From CAVRQM01 sp963838805 (GTDB lineage Bacteria; Pseudomonadota; Alphaproteobacteria; Acetobacterales; Acetobacteraceae), in the NCBI GenBank assembly GCA_963838805.1, contig CAWISK010000009.1, forward strand, positions 124,001-188,000: a DNA stretch of 64,000 nucleotides, written 5' to 3'. Both the position numbers and the translations under genes were made by a program. Positions 9,190 through 19,421 of the stretch are shown piece after piece. A model generated the notes under the pieces. The model was not told the origin of the DNA. It made no database searches and worked only from the letters and a program-made list of their open reading frames with translations. Positions within the stretch are counted from its first letter, which is position 1. Every line of letters starts with the position of its first letter.

Positions 9190-9286
9190 GGCAATGCGCC
9201 GGCAATGCCGCCTGCATCCCTGGGACTTGCCGCGGCGGGCGAATTGGGGATGATGCGGCACCTTTCAGCTCCGGCATGGCGGCATC

Positions 9287-10142
9287 ATGGACACGCATAG
9301 CGCAACGCTCCCCACGGCCAGTTCCGGCCTGAAGCAGCCCTACCATCTGGTCGATCCCAGCATCTGGCCGCTGGTGGGTGCCTTGGGCGGCGGGATGACC
9401 GTGCTCGGCATCATCTTCGTGGCGCATTTCAGCAACTACGCGATGCTGGCGGCCGGCCTCGTCGTGGTGCTGGTCACGATGTTCTTCTGGTGGCGCGACG
9501 TGATCCGCGAGAGCCGCACCGCCGGGCTGCATACGCCCGTGGTGCGCCTCGGCCTGCGCTACGGCATGACGCTGTTCATCGCCAGCGAAGTGATGTTCTT
9601 CGTCGGCTTCTTCTGGGCGTTCTTCCACTTCGCGCTGTTTCCGGAACACGTGCTGGACACCGCGACCCCCATGTGGCCGCCGGCCGGTGTCCATACCTTC
9701 GAGCCGTTCCACTATCCGTTCCTGAACACGCTGATCCTGCTGCTGTCCGGCACCACGATCACCTGGGCGCATCACTCGCTGCTCGAGGGCGACCGCAAGA
9801 ACCTGATCATCGGGCCTGGGCCTCACGATCCTGCTGGGCATGAGCTTCACCTTCTTCCAGGGGCTCGAGTATTCCGAGGCGCCGTTCAAGTTCTACGGCG
9901 GCGGCATCTATCCGGCGGTGTTCTTCATGGCGACCGGCTTTCACGGCTTCCACGTCATCGTCGGCACCTGTTTCCTGATCGTCTGCTGGTTCCGCGCGCG
10001 CGGCGGCCAGTTCACGCCGCAGCGGCATTTCGGCTTCGAGGCCGCCGCCTGGTACTGGCACTTCGTCGATGTGGTCTGGCTGTTCCTGTTCGTCTGCATC
10101 TACTGGTGGGGCGGCCGCCCGGAGGCCATGCCGCTCCCTTGA
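9287..10142 (+). CDS. coxC: cytochrome c oxidase subunit III (one frameshift)
   Basis: Seven-helix core subunit III. The first frame runs to NLIIG; the protein then continues one base further on as LGLTILLGMSFTFFQG to the stop at 10142. The break is at about 9812-9814, where GGG replaces an expected GG. Conserved blocks on either side are FVGFFWAFFH, MWPPAGVHTFEP, TITWAHHSLLEGDR and FMATGFHGFHVIVGT, YWHFVDVVWLFLF. Left uncorrected, the first frame runs on into the downstream DUF983 gene and gives a false 417-residue fusion. Essential for the oxidase, so an assembly error is likelier than decay. Confidence 0.92.
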
Positions 10143-10540
10143 TCGAGGGCGGCCCGGTCTCGTCTGTTCCGGTCGCGTCCGTTCCGGTCTGGTGGGCGGC
10201 GCTGCGCTGCCGGTGCCCGCGCTGCGGACAGGGACCGCTCTACGCCGGTCTGCTGACCGTCCAGGATCGCTGCCCGGTCTGTGGCCTGGACTTCTCCGGC
10301 GCTGATGTGGGCGACGGGCTGGCTGCGCCGATGATCCTGGTGCTGGGGTTCCTGGTGGTAGGCCTCGCGATCTGGGTCGAGTTCACCTTCTCGCCGCCGC
10401 TCTGGGTGCATGTTCTGTTATGGCCCACCCTTACCATCCCGCTGGCGATCGCCATGATGCGGCCGCTCAAGGCGTTCCTGATCGCCCAGCAATTCCGCTA
10501 CCGCGCCGAGGAGATGAGCCGGGGCGGTTCCAGCCATTGA
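10139..10540 (+). CDS. DUF983 family protein
   Basis: About 133 residues. The N-terminus holds a zinc-ribbon-like pair, CPRCGQG and CPVCGLDF, followed by two hydrophobic helices (MILVLGFLVVGLAIWVEF and VLLWPTLTIPLAIAMMRPL). DUF983 proteins regularly sit in alphaproteobacterial oxidase operons between coxC and surf1; their role is unproven, with assembly assumed. The probable start is TTG 10139, overlapping the coxC stop (TTGA). It appears fused to coxC only because of the frame break in coxC. Confidence 0.85.
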   Translation: MIEGGPVSSVPVASVPVWWAALRCRCPRCGQGPLYAGLLTVQDRCPVCGLDFSGADVGDGLAAPMILVLGFLVVGLAIWVEFTFSPPLWVHVLLWPTLTIPLAIAMMRPLKAFLIAQQFRYRAEEMSRGGSSH

Positions 10541-11221
10541 CGCGCTGGCGGCGGTTGCTGGTGCCCGCGGTCAGCACTGCGGTCATGCTCGCGGTGTTGT
10601 GCGGCCTGGGGGTCTGGCAGGTGCAACGGCTGGCCTGGAAGACGGCGCTGCTGGCGCGCATCGACAGCGCCGAGGCGCAGGCGGGGGTGCCCTTGCCGCC
10701 GGCGTCCTCGCCCGTTCGAGAAAGTGCGCGTCACCGGCACGCTGCGTCCCGGTGTGTCCGCTCGCTATGGAGTGGAGGTCCGCGACACCGCGCAGGGGCA
10801 GGTGCTCGGCAGCCAGCTCGCGGGGCTGCTCGACCGGACCGGCCAGGAGCCGGTCGTGACCCTGCTGGGGTGGGTGCCCTCCGGCCAATCGCCGCCATTG
10901 CCGGCCGGCGCGCAGGTGATCGAGGGCTATATCCGCGAGCCGGTGCATCCGGGCTTGTTCTCCCCCGCCGACGATCCGCGGAAGCGTCTGTTCTATACCC
11001 TCGATCCGGCGGCGATCGGGCGGGCGCTGGGGGCCTCGCCTGTGGCGCCGTTTGCCCTCGTCGCGATGGGCCATCCCGTGCCCGGCGTGTACCCACAGCC
11101 CGCGACCGAGATGCCCCGGCCGCCCAACAACCATCTGCAATACGCGATCACATGGTTTGGACTGGCCCTGGTGCTGCTGGTGATCTTCGGCATCCACGCG
11201 AGAAAGGTGCTCTCCGAATGA
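10537..11221 (+). CDS. SURF1 family oxidase assembly protein (one frameshift)
   Basis: Surf1 acts in insertion of heme a into subunit I. The N-terminal transmembrane helix is followed by GLGVWQVQRLAWK, the family signature. The reading frame breaks near 10711 (CCC for an expected CC) and continues as PFEKVRVTGTLRPG, with VTLLGWVPSG, IEGYIREP and NNHLQYAITWFGLA up to the C-terminal membrane helix. TTG 10537 overlaps the DUF983 stop. The final ATGA overlaps the peptidase gene that follows. Confidence 0.9.
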
Positions 11222-12701
11222 CCGCCTATCAGCGCGCCCAGGCCCGCTTCGCGAGGATCGCCACGATCGGCGAGGCGCAGGCCATGCTCGGCTGGGATGC
11301 CGCAGCGATGATGCCGCCGGGCGGGGGTGAGGCGCGCGGCGACCAGCTCGCGGTGCTGGCGGGTCTCGCCCACGCCCAACTCACGGCGCCCGAGCTGGCC
11401 GAGGATCTCGGCGGCGGCCGAGACGCCGCAAGACCCGTGGCACGAGCGCAACCTGGAGCTGATGCGCCATGCCCGCGCGCGCGCCGCGGCGGTGCCGCCC
11501 GATCTGGTGGAGGCGCTTGCCCGCGCCTGTTCGGCCTGTGAGCAGAGCTGGCGCGAGGCGCGCCGCGCCAGCGATTTCGCCGCCGTGCTGCCGCTTTTCG
11601 CCGAGGTGGTGCGGCTGGCGCGTGAACAGGCGTCCTGCCTGGCCGCGGCCCTCGGCCTTTCGCCGTACGACGCGCTGATGGATGGCTACCAGCCGGGCAT
11701 TGCGGCGGCGGATGTGGCGCCTGTCTTTGCCGCATACGAGTCCTGGCTGGCCCAGGCGCTGCCGCGGGCGGAGCGGCTGGAGGAGATGCGCGGCGCGCCG
11801 CTGCGCCCCGACGGACCGTTTCCCGCGGAGGCGCAGGAGGCACTCTGTCGCCGCCTGGCGGAGCGGGCCGGGCTCGACCCGCAGGCATTTCCGGCTGGAT
11901 CGCTCGGCCCACCCGTTCTGCGGCGGCACGCCGACCGACGTGCGCATCACCACGCGCTATGACGAGGCGGATGCCGCCGGCAGCATCATGGGCGTGCTGC
12001 ACGAAACCGGCCACGCGCTGTATGAGCGCGGCCTGCCGGAGGCGTTCCGGCGCCAGCCGGTGGGCGAGGCGGCCGGCATGGCCGCGCATGAGAGCCAGTC
12101 GCTCATCATCGAGATGCAGGCGGCCCGATCCGATGGCTTCCTCTCCTGGCTCGGACCGGAGCTGCTGGCGGCCTTCGCGGGCGACCGGGCGGCCTTCGCG
12201 CCGGCGAATCTGGCGCGGCTGTATCGCCGGGTGCGGCGCGGCTTCATTCGCGTCGATGCCGACGAGATGACCTATCCCGCGCATGTCATCCTGCGCTTCC
12301 GCCTGGAACAGGCGCTGATCGCGGGCGAGTTGGCGCCGGCCGATCTGCCCGGCGCGTGGAACGAGGGGATGCGCGCAGCGCTCGGCATCGCGCCCCCGGA
12401 CGACGCGCGGGGCTGCTTGCAGGACATTCACTGGTACGACGGCGCGTTCGGCTATTTTCCGTCCTACACGCTGGGCGCGATGGCGGCGGCGCAGCTCATG
12501 GCGGCGGCGCGGCGAGAGGTCGCCGGGCTGGACGTGGCGCTGGCTCAGGGCGAGTTCGCACCGCTGACGGGCTGGCTGCGGCAACGGGTTCACAGCCAGG
12601 GCAGCCTGCGCGGCTTCAATGACCTGCTGATCCACGCCACCGGCAAGCGGCTCGACCCGGCGGATTTCGAGGCGCATCTGACCGCGCGGTATCTGGTCTG
12701 A
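11218..12701 (+). CDS. M32 family carboxypeptidase (two frameshifts)
   Basis: Metal-dependent carboxypeptidase of the thermostable carboxypeptidase 1 family. The N-terminal part contains AQAMLGWDAAAMMPPGG, the middle DALMDGYQPG, and the C-terminal part HPFCGGTPTDVRITTRY then the HETGH zinc motif followed by ESQSLIIEMQ with the third ligand. Frame changes occur near 11413 (extra G) and near 11895, each advancing the frame by one. Starts at ATG 11218, overlapping surf1, so co-transcribed with the oxidase genes. The link to respiration is positional only. Confidence 0.9.
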
Positions 12702-12702
12702 C

Positions 12703-12803
12703 CCTTCTCCCTCTCCTGGAGGAGAGGGCCGGGGTGAGGGCGACCACGCAGCGGCGGTGTGGTGGCCCCCTCACCCCAGCCCTCTCCCGATGGGAGAGGG
12801 AGC
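12703..12803. repeat. REP-like double-hairpin element, copy 1
   Basis: The 101-base stretch between the peptidase stop and thrC is an imperfect inverted repeat whose arms each hold a smaller hairpin. Left arm: CTCCCTCTCC TGGA GGAGAGGG then CCGGGGTGAGGG. Right arm: CCCTCACCCCAGCCCTCTCCC GAT GGGAGAGGG. The arms are joined by about 20 bases. A related element occurs at 46038-46139. It may also act as a terminator for the upstream operon. No RAYT transposase gene is in the window. Confidence 0.8.
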
Positions 12804-12817
12804 GTTGAGGAGTTTTC

Positions 12818-14230
12818 GTGCGCTACATCTCCACCCGCGGCCAGGCCGCCCCGCGCGACTTTTCCGGCGTGCTCCTGGCGGGGCTGGCCGAGGATGGCGG
12901 GCTGTTCGTGCCCGAGACCTGGCCCGAGCTTTCAGCCGACGCCTGGCGGGCCATGCGCGGCCTGCCGTACCCCGAACTCGCCGCGCGCATCGTCCACCTT
13001 TTCGCCGGCCAATGCCCGACCCTGGACACGCTACGCCGCATGTGCGCGGACGCCTATGCCGGGTTCGACCGCCCCGCCGTGGTGCCGCTGGTGCAGCTCG
13101 AGGCCGGGCTGTGGGTGCAGGAGCTGTTCCACGGGCCGACCCTCGCCTTCAAGGATTTGGCGATGCAGCTCCTGGGGCGGTTGTTCGACCACGCGCTCGC
13201 GCAGGCGGGGCAGCGCGTGACGATCGTAGGCGCCACATCGGGCGACACCGGCTCGGCCGCCATCGCCGCCTGCGCCGACAGGGCCGCCATCGACATCGCC
13301 ATCCTGCATCCGGAGGGCCGTACCAGCGAGGTGCAGCGCCGGCAGATGACCACGGTCGCCGCCGGCAACGTCGCCAATATCGCGGTCTCGGGCACTTTCG
13401 ACGACTGCCAGGATCTGGTGAAGGCGATGTTCGCCGATGCTCCGTTCCGCGCCGAACTGCGCCTCTCGGCCGTCAACTCGATCAACTGGGCCCGGATCGC
13501 GGCACAGATTCCGTACTACGCCTTCGCGGCCCTCGCCCTCGGTGCGCCCGATCGCCCAGTGGCGTTCAGCGTGCCCACCGGCAATTTCGGCAACGTGCTG
13601 GCGGCCTGGGCGGCCCGGCGGATGGGGCTGCCGATCGAGCGGCTGATCGTCGCCAGCAACCGCAACGACATCCTGGCCCGCTTTCTGGCGGACAACGACA
13701 TGACCAGCCGCGCGGTCGAGCCCAGCCTGTCGCCCAGCATGGATATCCAGGTCAGCTCCAATTTCGAGCGCCTGCTGTTCGAGTTCCTGGACCGCGACCC
13801 GGCCCGTACCGCAGCCACCGTGCGGGACTTCCGGGCCAGCGGGCGCATGGCGGTGCCGCAAGAGGCCTGGGGCCGGATGCGGGCGCTGTTCTCGCCGTTC
13901 CGCCTGGACGATCCAGGCACCCTGGCCGAAATCCGCCGCCTGCACGCAGCCGGCTACCTGGCCGATCCGCACAGCGCCATCGGCATCGCCGCCGCCCGCG
14001 CCGCCGGGCTGCCGGTGGGCCTGCCGGCGGGCCTGCCGGTGGTCGCGGTGGCGACCGCCCACCCGGCGAAGTTTCCCGATGCGATCGAGCAGGCGACCGG
14101 AAGCCGCCCCCCTCTGCCGCGGCACCTCGCCGACCTATATGAGAGGGACGAGCACTTCACCCGCGCCCCCGCCGACCTCGCCACGATCGAAGCCAGGGTG
14201 CGCGCCTTCGTCCAGAGGAATGCCGCATGA
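12818..14230 (+). CDS. thrC: threonine synthase
   Basis: 470-residue PLP enzyme converting O-phosphohomoserine to threonine. It starts MRYISTRGQA from GTG 12818. The PLP lysine is Lys112 in GPTLAFKDLAMQLLG. The phosphate cradle GATSGDTGSAAIAAC and the SVPTGNFGNVLAAW block match the longer gammaproteobacterial/yeast-type ThrC. Full length and uninterrupted. Overlaps the M16 protease gene by four bases. Confidence 0.96.
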   Translation: MRYISTRGQAAPRDFSGVLLAGLAEDGGLFVPETWPELSADAWRAMRGLPYPELAARIVHLFAGQCPTLDTLRRMCADAYAGFDRPAVVPLVQLEAGLWVQELFHGPTLAFKDLAMQLLGRLFDHALAQAGQRVTIVGATSGDTGSAAIAACADRAAIDIAILHPEGRTSEVQRRQMTTVAAGNVANIAVSGTFDDCQDLVKAMFADAPFRAELRLSAVNSINWARIAAQIPYYAFAALALGAPDRPVAFSVPTGNFGNVLAAWAARRMGLPIERLIVASNRNDILARFLADNDMTSRAVEPSLSPSMDIQVSSNFERLLFEFLDRDPARTAATVRDFRASGRMAVPQEAWGRMRALFSPFRLDDPGTLAEIRRLHAAGYLADPHSAIGIAAARAAGLPVGLPAGLPVVAVATAHPAKFPDAIEQATGSRPPLPRHLADLYERDEHFTRAPADLATIEARVRAFVQRNAA

Positions 14231-15513
14231 GCGACGCCCCAGAACCCGTCGGCGACGCGATCCGCGTCACCCGCCTGCCGTCCGGCTTGACAGTCGTCAC
14301 CGAGCGCATGGAGCGGGTCGAGACGGTGTCGTTCGGCGCCTATGTCGCGAGCGGCACGCGCAACGAGACCGAGGCCGAAAACGGCGTCTCGCACTTCCTC
14401 GAACACATGGCCTTCAAGGGCACCGAGCGTCGCTCGGCGGCCGAGATCGCCGAGGAGATCGAGGCGGTGGGCGGCCACATCAACGCCTATACCGCGCGCG
14501 AGCAGACCGCGTTCTACGTCAAGGTGCTGAAGGAGGACACCGCCCTCGGCGCCGACATCATCGGCGACATATTGTGCCACTCGACCTTCGACCCCGATGA
14601 GCTGGAACGCGAGCGCGGCGTCATCATCCAGGAGATCGGCCAGGCGCGCGACACGCCGGACGATATCGTGTTCGATCACTTTCAGGAGGTCGCCTATCCG
14701 GCGCAGCCGATGGGCCGGCCCACGCTCGGCACCGAGGAGCGCATCCGCGCCATGCCGCGGGCGATGCTGACCGAGTACATGCGCCGGCACTACACGACCG
14801 CCAACACCACCATCGCCGCCGCGGGCAATTTGCGGCACGAGCAGATGCTGGATCTGGTGCAGCGCCATTTCGCCGACCTGCCGACCATGCCGGTGGCGGT
14901 GGCCGATCCCGGCATCTATGGCGGCGGCGAGTTCCGCGAGGCGCGCGACCTGGACCAGGTGCATATCGTCCTGGGCTTTCCGTCGGTCGCCTATGCCGAT
15001 GCGGATTTCTACCCGGTGATGATGCTCTCGACCCTGCTCGGCGGCGGCATGTCGTCGCGGCTGTTCCAGGAGGTGCGCGAGAAGCGTGGCCTGGTCTATT
15101 CGGTGTATTCCTTCACGGCGCCGGCGATGGATGGCGGGCTGTTCGGCATCTATGCCGGCACCGGCGAGAGCGAGGTGGCGGAGCTGGTGCCGGTGACGCT
15201 GGAGGAGCTGCACAAGGTGCAGCGCGACGTGAACGAGACCGAACTGGCGCGCGCGCGGGCGCAGGTGAAGGCCGGGCTTTTGATGTCGCTCGAGAGCACC
15301 GGCAGCCGCTGCGAGCAATTGGCGCGGCAAATCCAGGTGTTCGGCCGCGTCATCTCGACCGGGGAAACTGTCTCGCGCATCGCCGCGGTCACGGTTGCCG
15401 ACGTGCAGCGCGCGGCGGCCCGCCTGTTCCGCGCGGCGCCGAGCCTCGCCGCTCTCGGCCCGGCCGATCTGGTGCCGGCATTGCCCGCCATCACGGAGCG
15501 TCTCGCCGCATGA
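14227..15513 (+). CDS. M16 family zinc metallopeptidase
   Basis: 428-residue peptidase related to mitochondrial processing peptidase beta. The inverted zinc motif HFLEH is at residues 56-60, and the distal ligand is in VIIQEIGQARDTPDD. The C-terminal half has the Gly-rich LLGGGMSSRLFQEVREKRGLVYS loop used for substrate binding. Alphaproteobacterial homologues commonly follow thrC, as here; the physiological substrate is not established. Coupled by ATGA overlaps to thrC and to pmbA. Confidence 0.93.
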   Translation: MSDAPEPVGDAIRVTRLPSGLTVVTERMERVETVSFGAYVASGTRNETEAENGVSHFLEHMAFKGTERRSAAEIAEEIEAVGGHINAYTAREQTAFYVKVLKEDTALGADIIGDILCHSTFDPDELERERGVIIQEIGQARDTPDDIVFDHFQEVAYPAQPMGRPTLGTEERIRAMPRAMLTEYMRRHYTTANTTIAAAGNLRHEQMLDLVQRHFADLPTMPVAVADPGIYGGGEFREARDLDQVHIVLGFPSVAYADADFYPVMMLSTLLGGGMSSRLFQEVREKRGLVYSVYSFTAPAMDGGLFGIYAGTGESEVAELVPVTLEELHKVQRDVNETELARARAQVKAGLLMSLESTGSRCEQLARQIQVFGRVISTGETVSRIAAVTVADVQRAAARLFRAAPSLAALGPADLVPALPAITERLAA

Positions 15514-16849
15514 ACGATCATGCAAACCTGCTGGGTGATCTGGTGGCCCGCGCGCGCGGGGCCGGGGCGGATGCGGCCGATGCGCTGCTGGCCTCGGGCA
15601 ACTCGCTGTCGGTGCAGCGCCGGCTGGGCAAGCTCGAACATCTGGAGCGGTCGGAGGGCCGCGATCTCGGCCTGCGCGTCTTTGTCGGCCGTCGTTCCGC
15701 GATCGTTTCTGCCTCGGCACTCGATCCGGCGGGGTTCGGCGAATTGGCCGAACGGGCCGTGGCGATGGCGCGCGTGGTGCCGGAAGACCCGTATGGCGGC
15801 CTCGCGGATGACGCGAACGGGCCGGGGGGCGCCGACGGGCTCGACATCGCCGATGACCGCGAACCCGATGCCGCGGCTCTGCTGGAGCGCGCGGCGCTGG
15901 CCGAGGAGGCGGCGCTTGCGATCGCGGGTGTGACCAATTCCGAGGGTGCGGACGCAAGCTGGAGCCGCACCGAAATCGTGCTCGTCACGTCGGCCGGGTT
16001 CGCGGGCAGCTATGTCCGCACCGGCCATTCCGATTTCGGCAACAGCACTTGCCGGTTCGGGCGTCGATATGCAGCGCGACTATGATTACGCGACTGCGCC
16101 GCATCTGGCCGACCTGGAAGACGCCGCCACGATCGGCCGGGTTGCGGGCGAGCGTGCGGTGGCGCGGCTGCAACCCGCGCCGGCCGCCGACCGCCAAGCT
16201 GCCGGTGGTGTTCGACCCGCGCGTGGCCGGGATCGATTCTCGGGCATCTGGCCGGGGCCATCAACGGCGCTTCGGTCGCGCGCGGCACCTCGTTTCTGAA
16301 GGATCGTCTGGGCGAGCGCGTGTTCGCGCCCGGCATCGAGATCGTGGACGATCCGCTGCGGGTGCGCGGGCTGCGCTCGCGGGCCACGGACGGCGAGGGG
16401 GTGGCGACGCGCACCTGCACGCTGGTCGAGGATGGCGTGTTGCAGACCTGGCTGCTGGACAGCCGCAGCGCGCGCCAGTTGGGCATGCGCTCGCTTGGGT
16501 CAGGCCAGTCGCGGTCCCGGCAGCCCGCCGTCGCCGGGCACGACCAATCTGTTCATGCGTCCCGGCACCCAATCGCCCGCCTCGCTGATGAGCGACATAC
16601 GGACTCGGCCTGTATGTGACCGAGCTGATCGGCATGGGCGTGAACGGCATCACCGGCGACTACAGCCGGGGTGCTGCCGGGTTCATGATCCGCGACGGGG
16701 CCATTGCCGAGCCGGTGGCGGAAATCACCATTGCCGGCACCCTGCCGGAGATGTTCGCGCATCTGCTGCCGGCGGATGATCTGCGCTTCCGGCGCGGCAC
16801 CGACGCGCCCACCTTGCGCATCGAGGGCATGACGATGGCGGGTGCCTGA
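15510..16849 (+). CDS. pmbA: TldE/PmbA family metalloprotease regulator (about five frameshifts)
   Basis: PmbA (TldE) pairs with TldD in a heteromeric protease that processes some peptides and antitoxins. Family sequence is found piecewise in successive frames: VQRRLGKLEHLERSEGRDLGLRVFVG, then YDYATAPHLADLE, AKLPVVFDPRVAG, GASVARGTSFLKDRLG, TNLFMRPGT and ELIGMGVNGITGDYSRGAAGF. Breaks lie near 16050, 16190, 16240, 16505 and 16600, each advancing the frame by one. All domains are represented to the C-terminus, so the order is intact once corrected. tldD is not in the window. Confidence 0.85.
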
Positions 16850-16914
16850 TCCCACTCGCAGTCAGGCATCCGCCTCCCCATATCGTAACCGATACCATCG
16901 AGGTGGCTTGGATC

Positions 16915-17849
16915 ATGCGTCGCATCGCCATTCTGCTGCTGGCTCTGCTGATCGGTCTCGCACCCGGCCTGGCTTTCGCGCGGGCCGGAGGCGGCTCGTC
17001 TTTCGGCAGCCGGGGCGCGCGCACCTACATGGCGCCGCCCAGTACCAACACCGCGCCGTACGCGGCACCGTTCCAGCGCAGCCTGACGCCGCAGGCGCCG
17101 CAATCCTACGCGCCACGTCCCGCCTATGGCGGATACGGCTACGGGCGGTCGCCGTTCGTCTCGGGGCTGATGGGCGGCCTGATCGGCGCGGGCATCGGCG
17201 GGCTGCTGTTCGGACGCGGCCTGTTCGGCGGCATCACCGGCTTCGGCAGCTTCCTGGGGCTGCTGTTGCAGATCTTCCTGATCGTGCTGCTGGTGCGCTG
17301 GGTGCTGCGCCGGGTGTTCGGCCGCGGCCCGGCGATGGCCGGGCCGGGCGGCATGTTCGCCCGGATGGGGCAGCCGCAACCGGGCGCCATGCCCGGGGCG
17401 ATGCCGGGGGCGATGCCGGCCGGCGGGGGTGGCGGCCAGCGGCCGATCGCGGTGACACAGACCGACTATCTCGCCTTCGAGCAATTGCTGAAGATGGTGC
17501 AGGCCGCCTGGTCGTCGCACGATCTGAACACGCTGCGGCAAATCACGCAGCCCGGAAATGGCCAGCTATTTCGCCGAGCAGCTCGCGGAGCAGACCAGCC
17601 GGGGCGTGCGCAACACCGTGACCGACGTGCATCTGGACCAGGGTGATCTCGCCGAGGCCTGGGCCGAGCCGGGGCGCGAATACGCGACGGTCGCGATGCG
17701 CTTCTCGATGATCGACGTGACCCGCGATGCCGGCCGGGCGAGTGGTGGACGGCAGCCCCGGCGAGCGTGTGCAGGCAACGGAGATCTGGACCTTTATGCG
17801 GGCGCCGGGAGGGCGCTGGATTCTGTCGGCGATCCAGCAGACGCGCTGA
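16915..17849 (+). CDS. Tim44-like domain membrane protein (two frameshifts)
   Basis: Protein with a signal peptide (MRRIAILLLALLIGLAPGLAFA), a Gly/Pro/Ala-rich segment, one or two glycine-rich hydrophobic helices (GLMGGLIGAGIGGLLFGRG, then LLLQIFLIVLLVRWVLRRV), and a C-terminal Tim44/MBA1-like domain beginning TQTDYLAFEQLLKMVQ. Frame breaks near 17557 and 17740 split the last domain; the final piece ends TEIWTFMRAPGGRWILSAIQ at the stop 17847-17849. Bacterial members are widespread and poorly characterised, probably envelope-associated. Confidence 0.82.
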
Positions 17850-17931
17850 ATGGCGCATCCCTGGCGAAGACGCCGTCGCTGGCCCGCGGGAATCCGTGCT
17901 GCACGTCTCCGACCATCATCGCGCCGCCGCC

Positions 17932-19023
17932 TCATCTGAGAAAGCCGTTCAGGACGGCCGCCGCGATCGGCACCAGGATGCCGGCGGCGAATCCGGCGGC
18001 GCCCATCGCCAGCCCCGAGAAGGCGCCTGCCTCGGCGCTCTCGGCCAGCATCCGCGCGGTCCCGATGCCGTGCGCCGTCACGCCCGTCGCAAGGCCCCGC
18101 GCGCGCGGATCGCGCACTCCGGCGAGATCGAGCACGCGCACGCAGATCACCGCGCCGCTGATCCCCGTGAGCACCGCGAGTGCCGCGGCAAGCTGCGGGT
18201 CACCGCCGATCTGTTGCGCCACGCCCATCGAGATCGCCGCCGTGACCGACTTGGTGGCGATCGAGCGCAGCAACAGCGGCGGTGCGCCCAGCGCCGTGGC
18301 GATGGCGACGACCGAGACCGCCGCCACCGCGCAGCCCGTAAGGACGCCGACCACCACCGGCATGATTGCCTCCCGGATGCGCGCCGCGCTGCGATAGAGC
18401 GGCAGGGCCAGCGCCACGGTCGCGGGGCCGAGCAGGAGTTCGAGCGGGCGCACGGCATCCAGATACGCCGCGGCCGAGAAACCGGTCAGCTTGACCATTC
18501 CGGCCATCAGCAGGACGGCAATCAATACCGGGTTGGCAAGCGCGTTGCCGCCGAGACGGCGTTGCAGAAGCCGCCCCGCCTCGAACGCGAGCAGCGTTCC
18601 ACCGATCAGCAGCAATCCGCTGATGCCCGCGTTCACAGCACGCGCCCCAACCGGGCGTTGGCCGGCGCGGCGGCTCGGCGGTCCTGCCACAAGCAGCAGC
18701 GCCTGCGCGACGCGCCCGGTGATGGCCAGGGCGAGCACGCTCGATCCCAGGATGCCGAACAAGACCGCGGGCCACGATTGGGCGAGGCTCGCGACACGGA
18801 GCACGGCCCCGACCCCTGGCGGCACGAAGAACAGCGCGAGGTAGGAAAGCAATCCGTCACCGGCTGGTAAGGAGACCGGCCGTCCTCCGCGCCCGACCAG
18901 GCACAAGCCCGCGAACAGCAGAACCATCCCGATCACGGTGCCGGGGACCGGAATTCCGGTGGCGCGGTGCAGAATCTCCCCGCCGGCCGCGCAGCCGAAC
19001 AACAAGGACAATGACCAGAGCAT
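17932..19023 (-). CDS. LrgA-LrgB fused membrane protein (fusion may be an artefact)
   Basis: Single 363-residue frame. Residues about 1-120 are LrgA/CidA-like (PVPGTVIGMVLLFAGL, FFVPPGVG). Residues about 131-363 are LrgB-like (GNALANPVLIAVLLM, SVTAAISMGVAQQIGG, GVTAHGIGTARMLAE). Separate LrgA and LrgB are holin-like or small-acid exporters in bacteria; a fused form works as the plastid glycolate/glycerate transporter. At the junction the next frame carries a stop overlapping a GTG (GTGA), exactly where separate genes would meet. Given the many single-base insertions in this sequence, two coupled genes are a serious alternative. Confidence 0.85.
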   Translation of the reverse strand: MLWSLSLLFGCAAGGEILHRATGIPVPGTVIGMVLLFAGLCLVGRGGRPVSLPAGDGLLSYLALFFVPPGVGAVLRVASLAQSWPAVLFGILGSSVLALAITGRVAQALLLVAGPPSRRAGQRPVGARAVNAGISGLLLIGGTLLAFEAGRLLQRRLGGNALANPVLIAVLLMAGMVKLTGFSAAAYLDAVRPLELLLGPATVALALPLYRSAARIREAIMPVVVGVLTGCAVAAVSVVAIATALGAPPLLLRSIATKSVTAAISMGVAQQIGGDPQLAAALAVLTGISGAVICVRVLDLAGVRDPRARGLATGVTAHGIGTARMLAESAEAGAFSGLAMGAAGFAAGILVPIAAAVLNGFLR

Positions 19024-19125
19024 GTGCGGTCTCTCCTCGCTACGGCCACGTCTTGTCCGCGGCCAACCGCGCGGCCGGCGCGCGGGCCTAGGTTCGGCCG
19101 GGTCGTTGTTCGGGGCGGCGCGGCA

Positions 19126-19329
19126 TCAGATCACTCGTCCGCCGCCGGTCTCGCACCGGTAGCGGCGCACCACGAACGCCGGGTGCTCGGCCTTCCACTG
19201 CGCGACGCCGAATTGGCCGTGGATGTCGCACTGAAACAGCGTGACCTCCGGTTCGAGCGGCACCTGAAAGTCACGGCAGTGACCGGACGCCAGGCAGGCC
19301 GTTATGACCATGACGATGACAGGGGGCAT
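19126..19329 (-). CDS. small conserved hypothetical protein
   Basis: 67 residues starting MPPVIVMVITACLASGHCRDF, with a Cys in the middle and AQWKAEHPAFVVRRYRC near the end. The layout (hydrophobic start, two Cys, Q-W...HP...V.R..C) resembles a short family common in Rhizobiales and Rhodospirillales that has no known function; this is from memory, not a search. Low-scoring ribosome site. It lies downstream of, and on the same strand as, the secreted protein gene 19422-19809. Confidence 0.55.
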   Translation of the reverse strand: MPPVIVMVITACLASGHCRDFQVPLEPEVTLFQCDIHGQFGVAQWKAEHPAFVVRRYRCETGGGRVI

Positions 19330-19421
19330 GTCGCTTGTTCCGGTTTCTGATTCTGCAGTGCTGGTCGGCGGCTCTGTTCCCGCCGCGCGGGAGGGGCCGC
19401 CGACCGGTCGTGCCGGATAGC

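Noticed and set aside
9287..10540. A 417-residue cytochrome oxidase III fused to a DUF983 domain
   Set aside because: The middle of the long frame is out-of-frame coxC; true coxC continues one base later and stops at 10142. DUF983 is a separate overlapping gene.
13999..14040. Short repeat of Leu-Pro-Val/Ala-Gly units within thrC
   Set aside because: A four-residue unit repeated about three times inside an intact gene; likely local slippage without functional meaning.
17361..17420. Tandem repeat in the Tim44-like gene (repeated PGAMPGAMPGAMP)
   Set aside because: It is a short coding low-complexity stretch, common in this protein's linker, not a separate element.
17767..18870. A 367-residue plus-strand frame across the Tim44/LrgAB boundary
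   Set aside because: Highly Arg/Asp/Gln-rich antisense to LrgB with no recognisable family.
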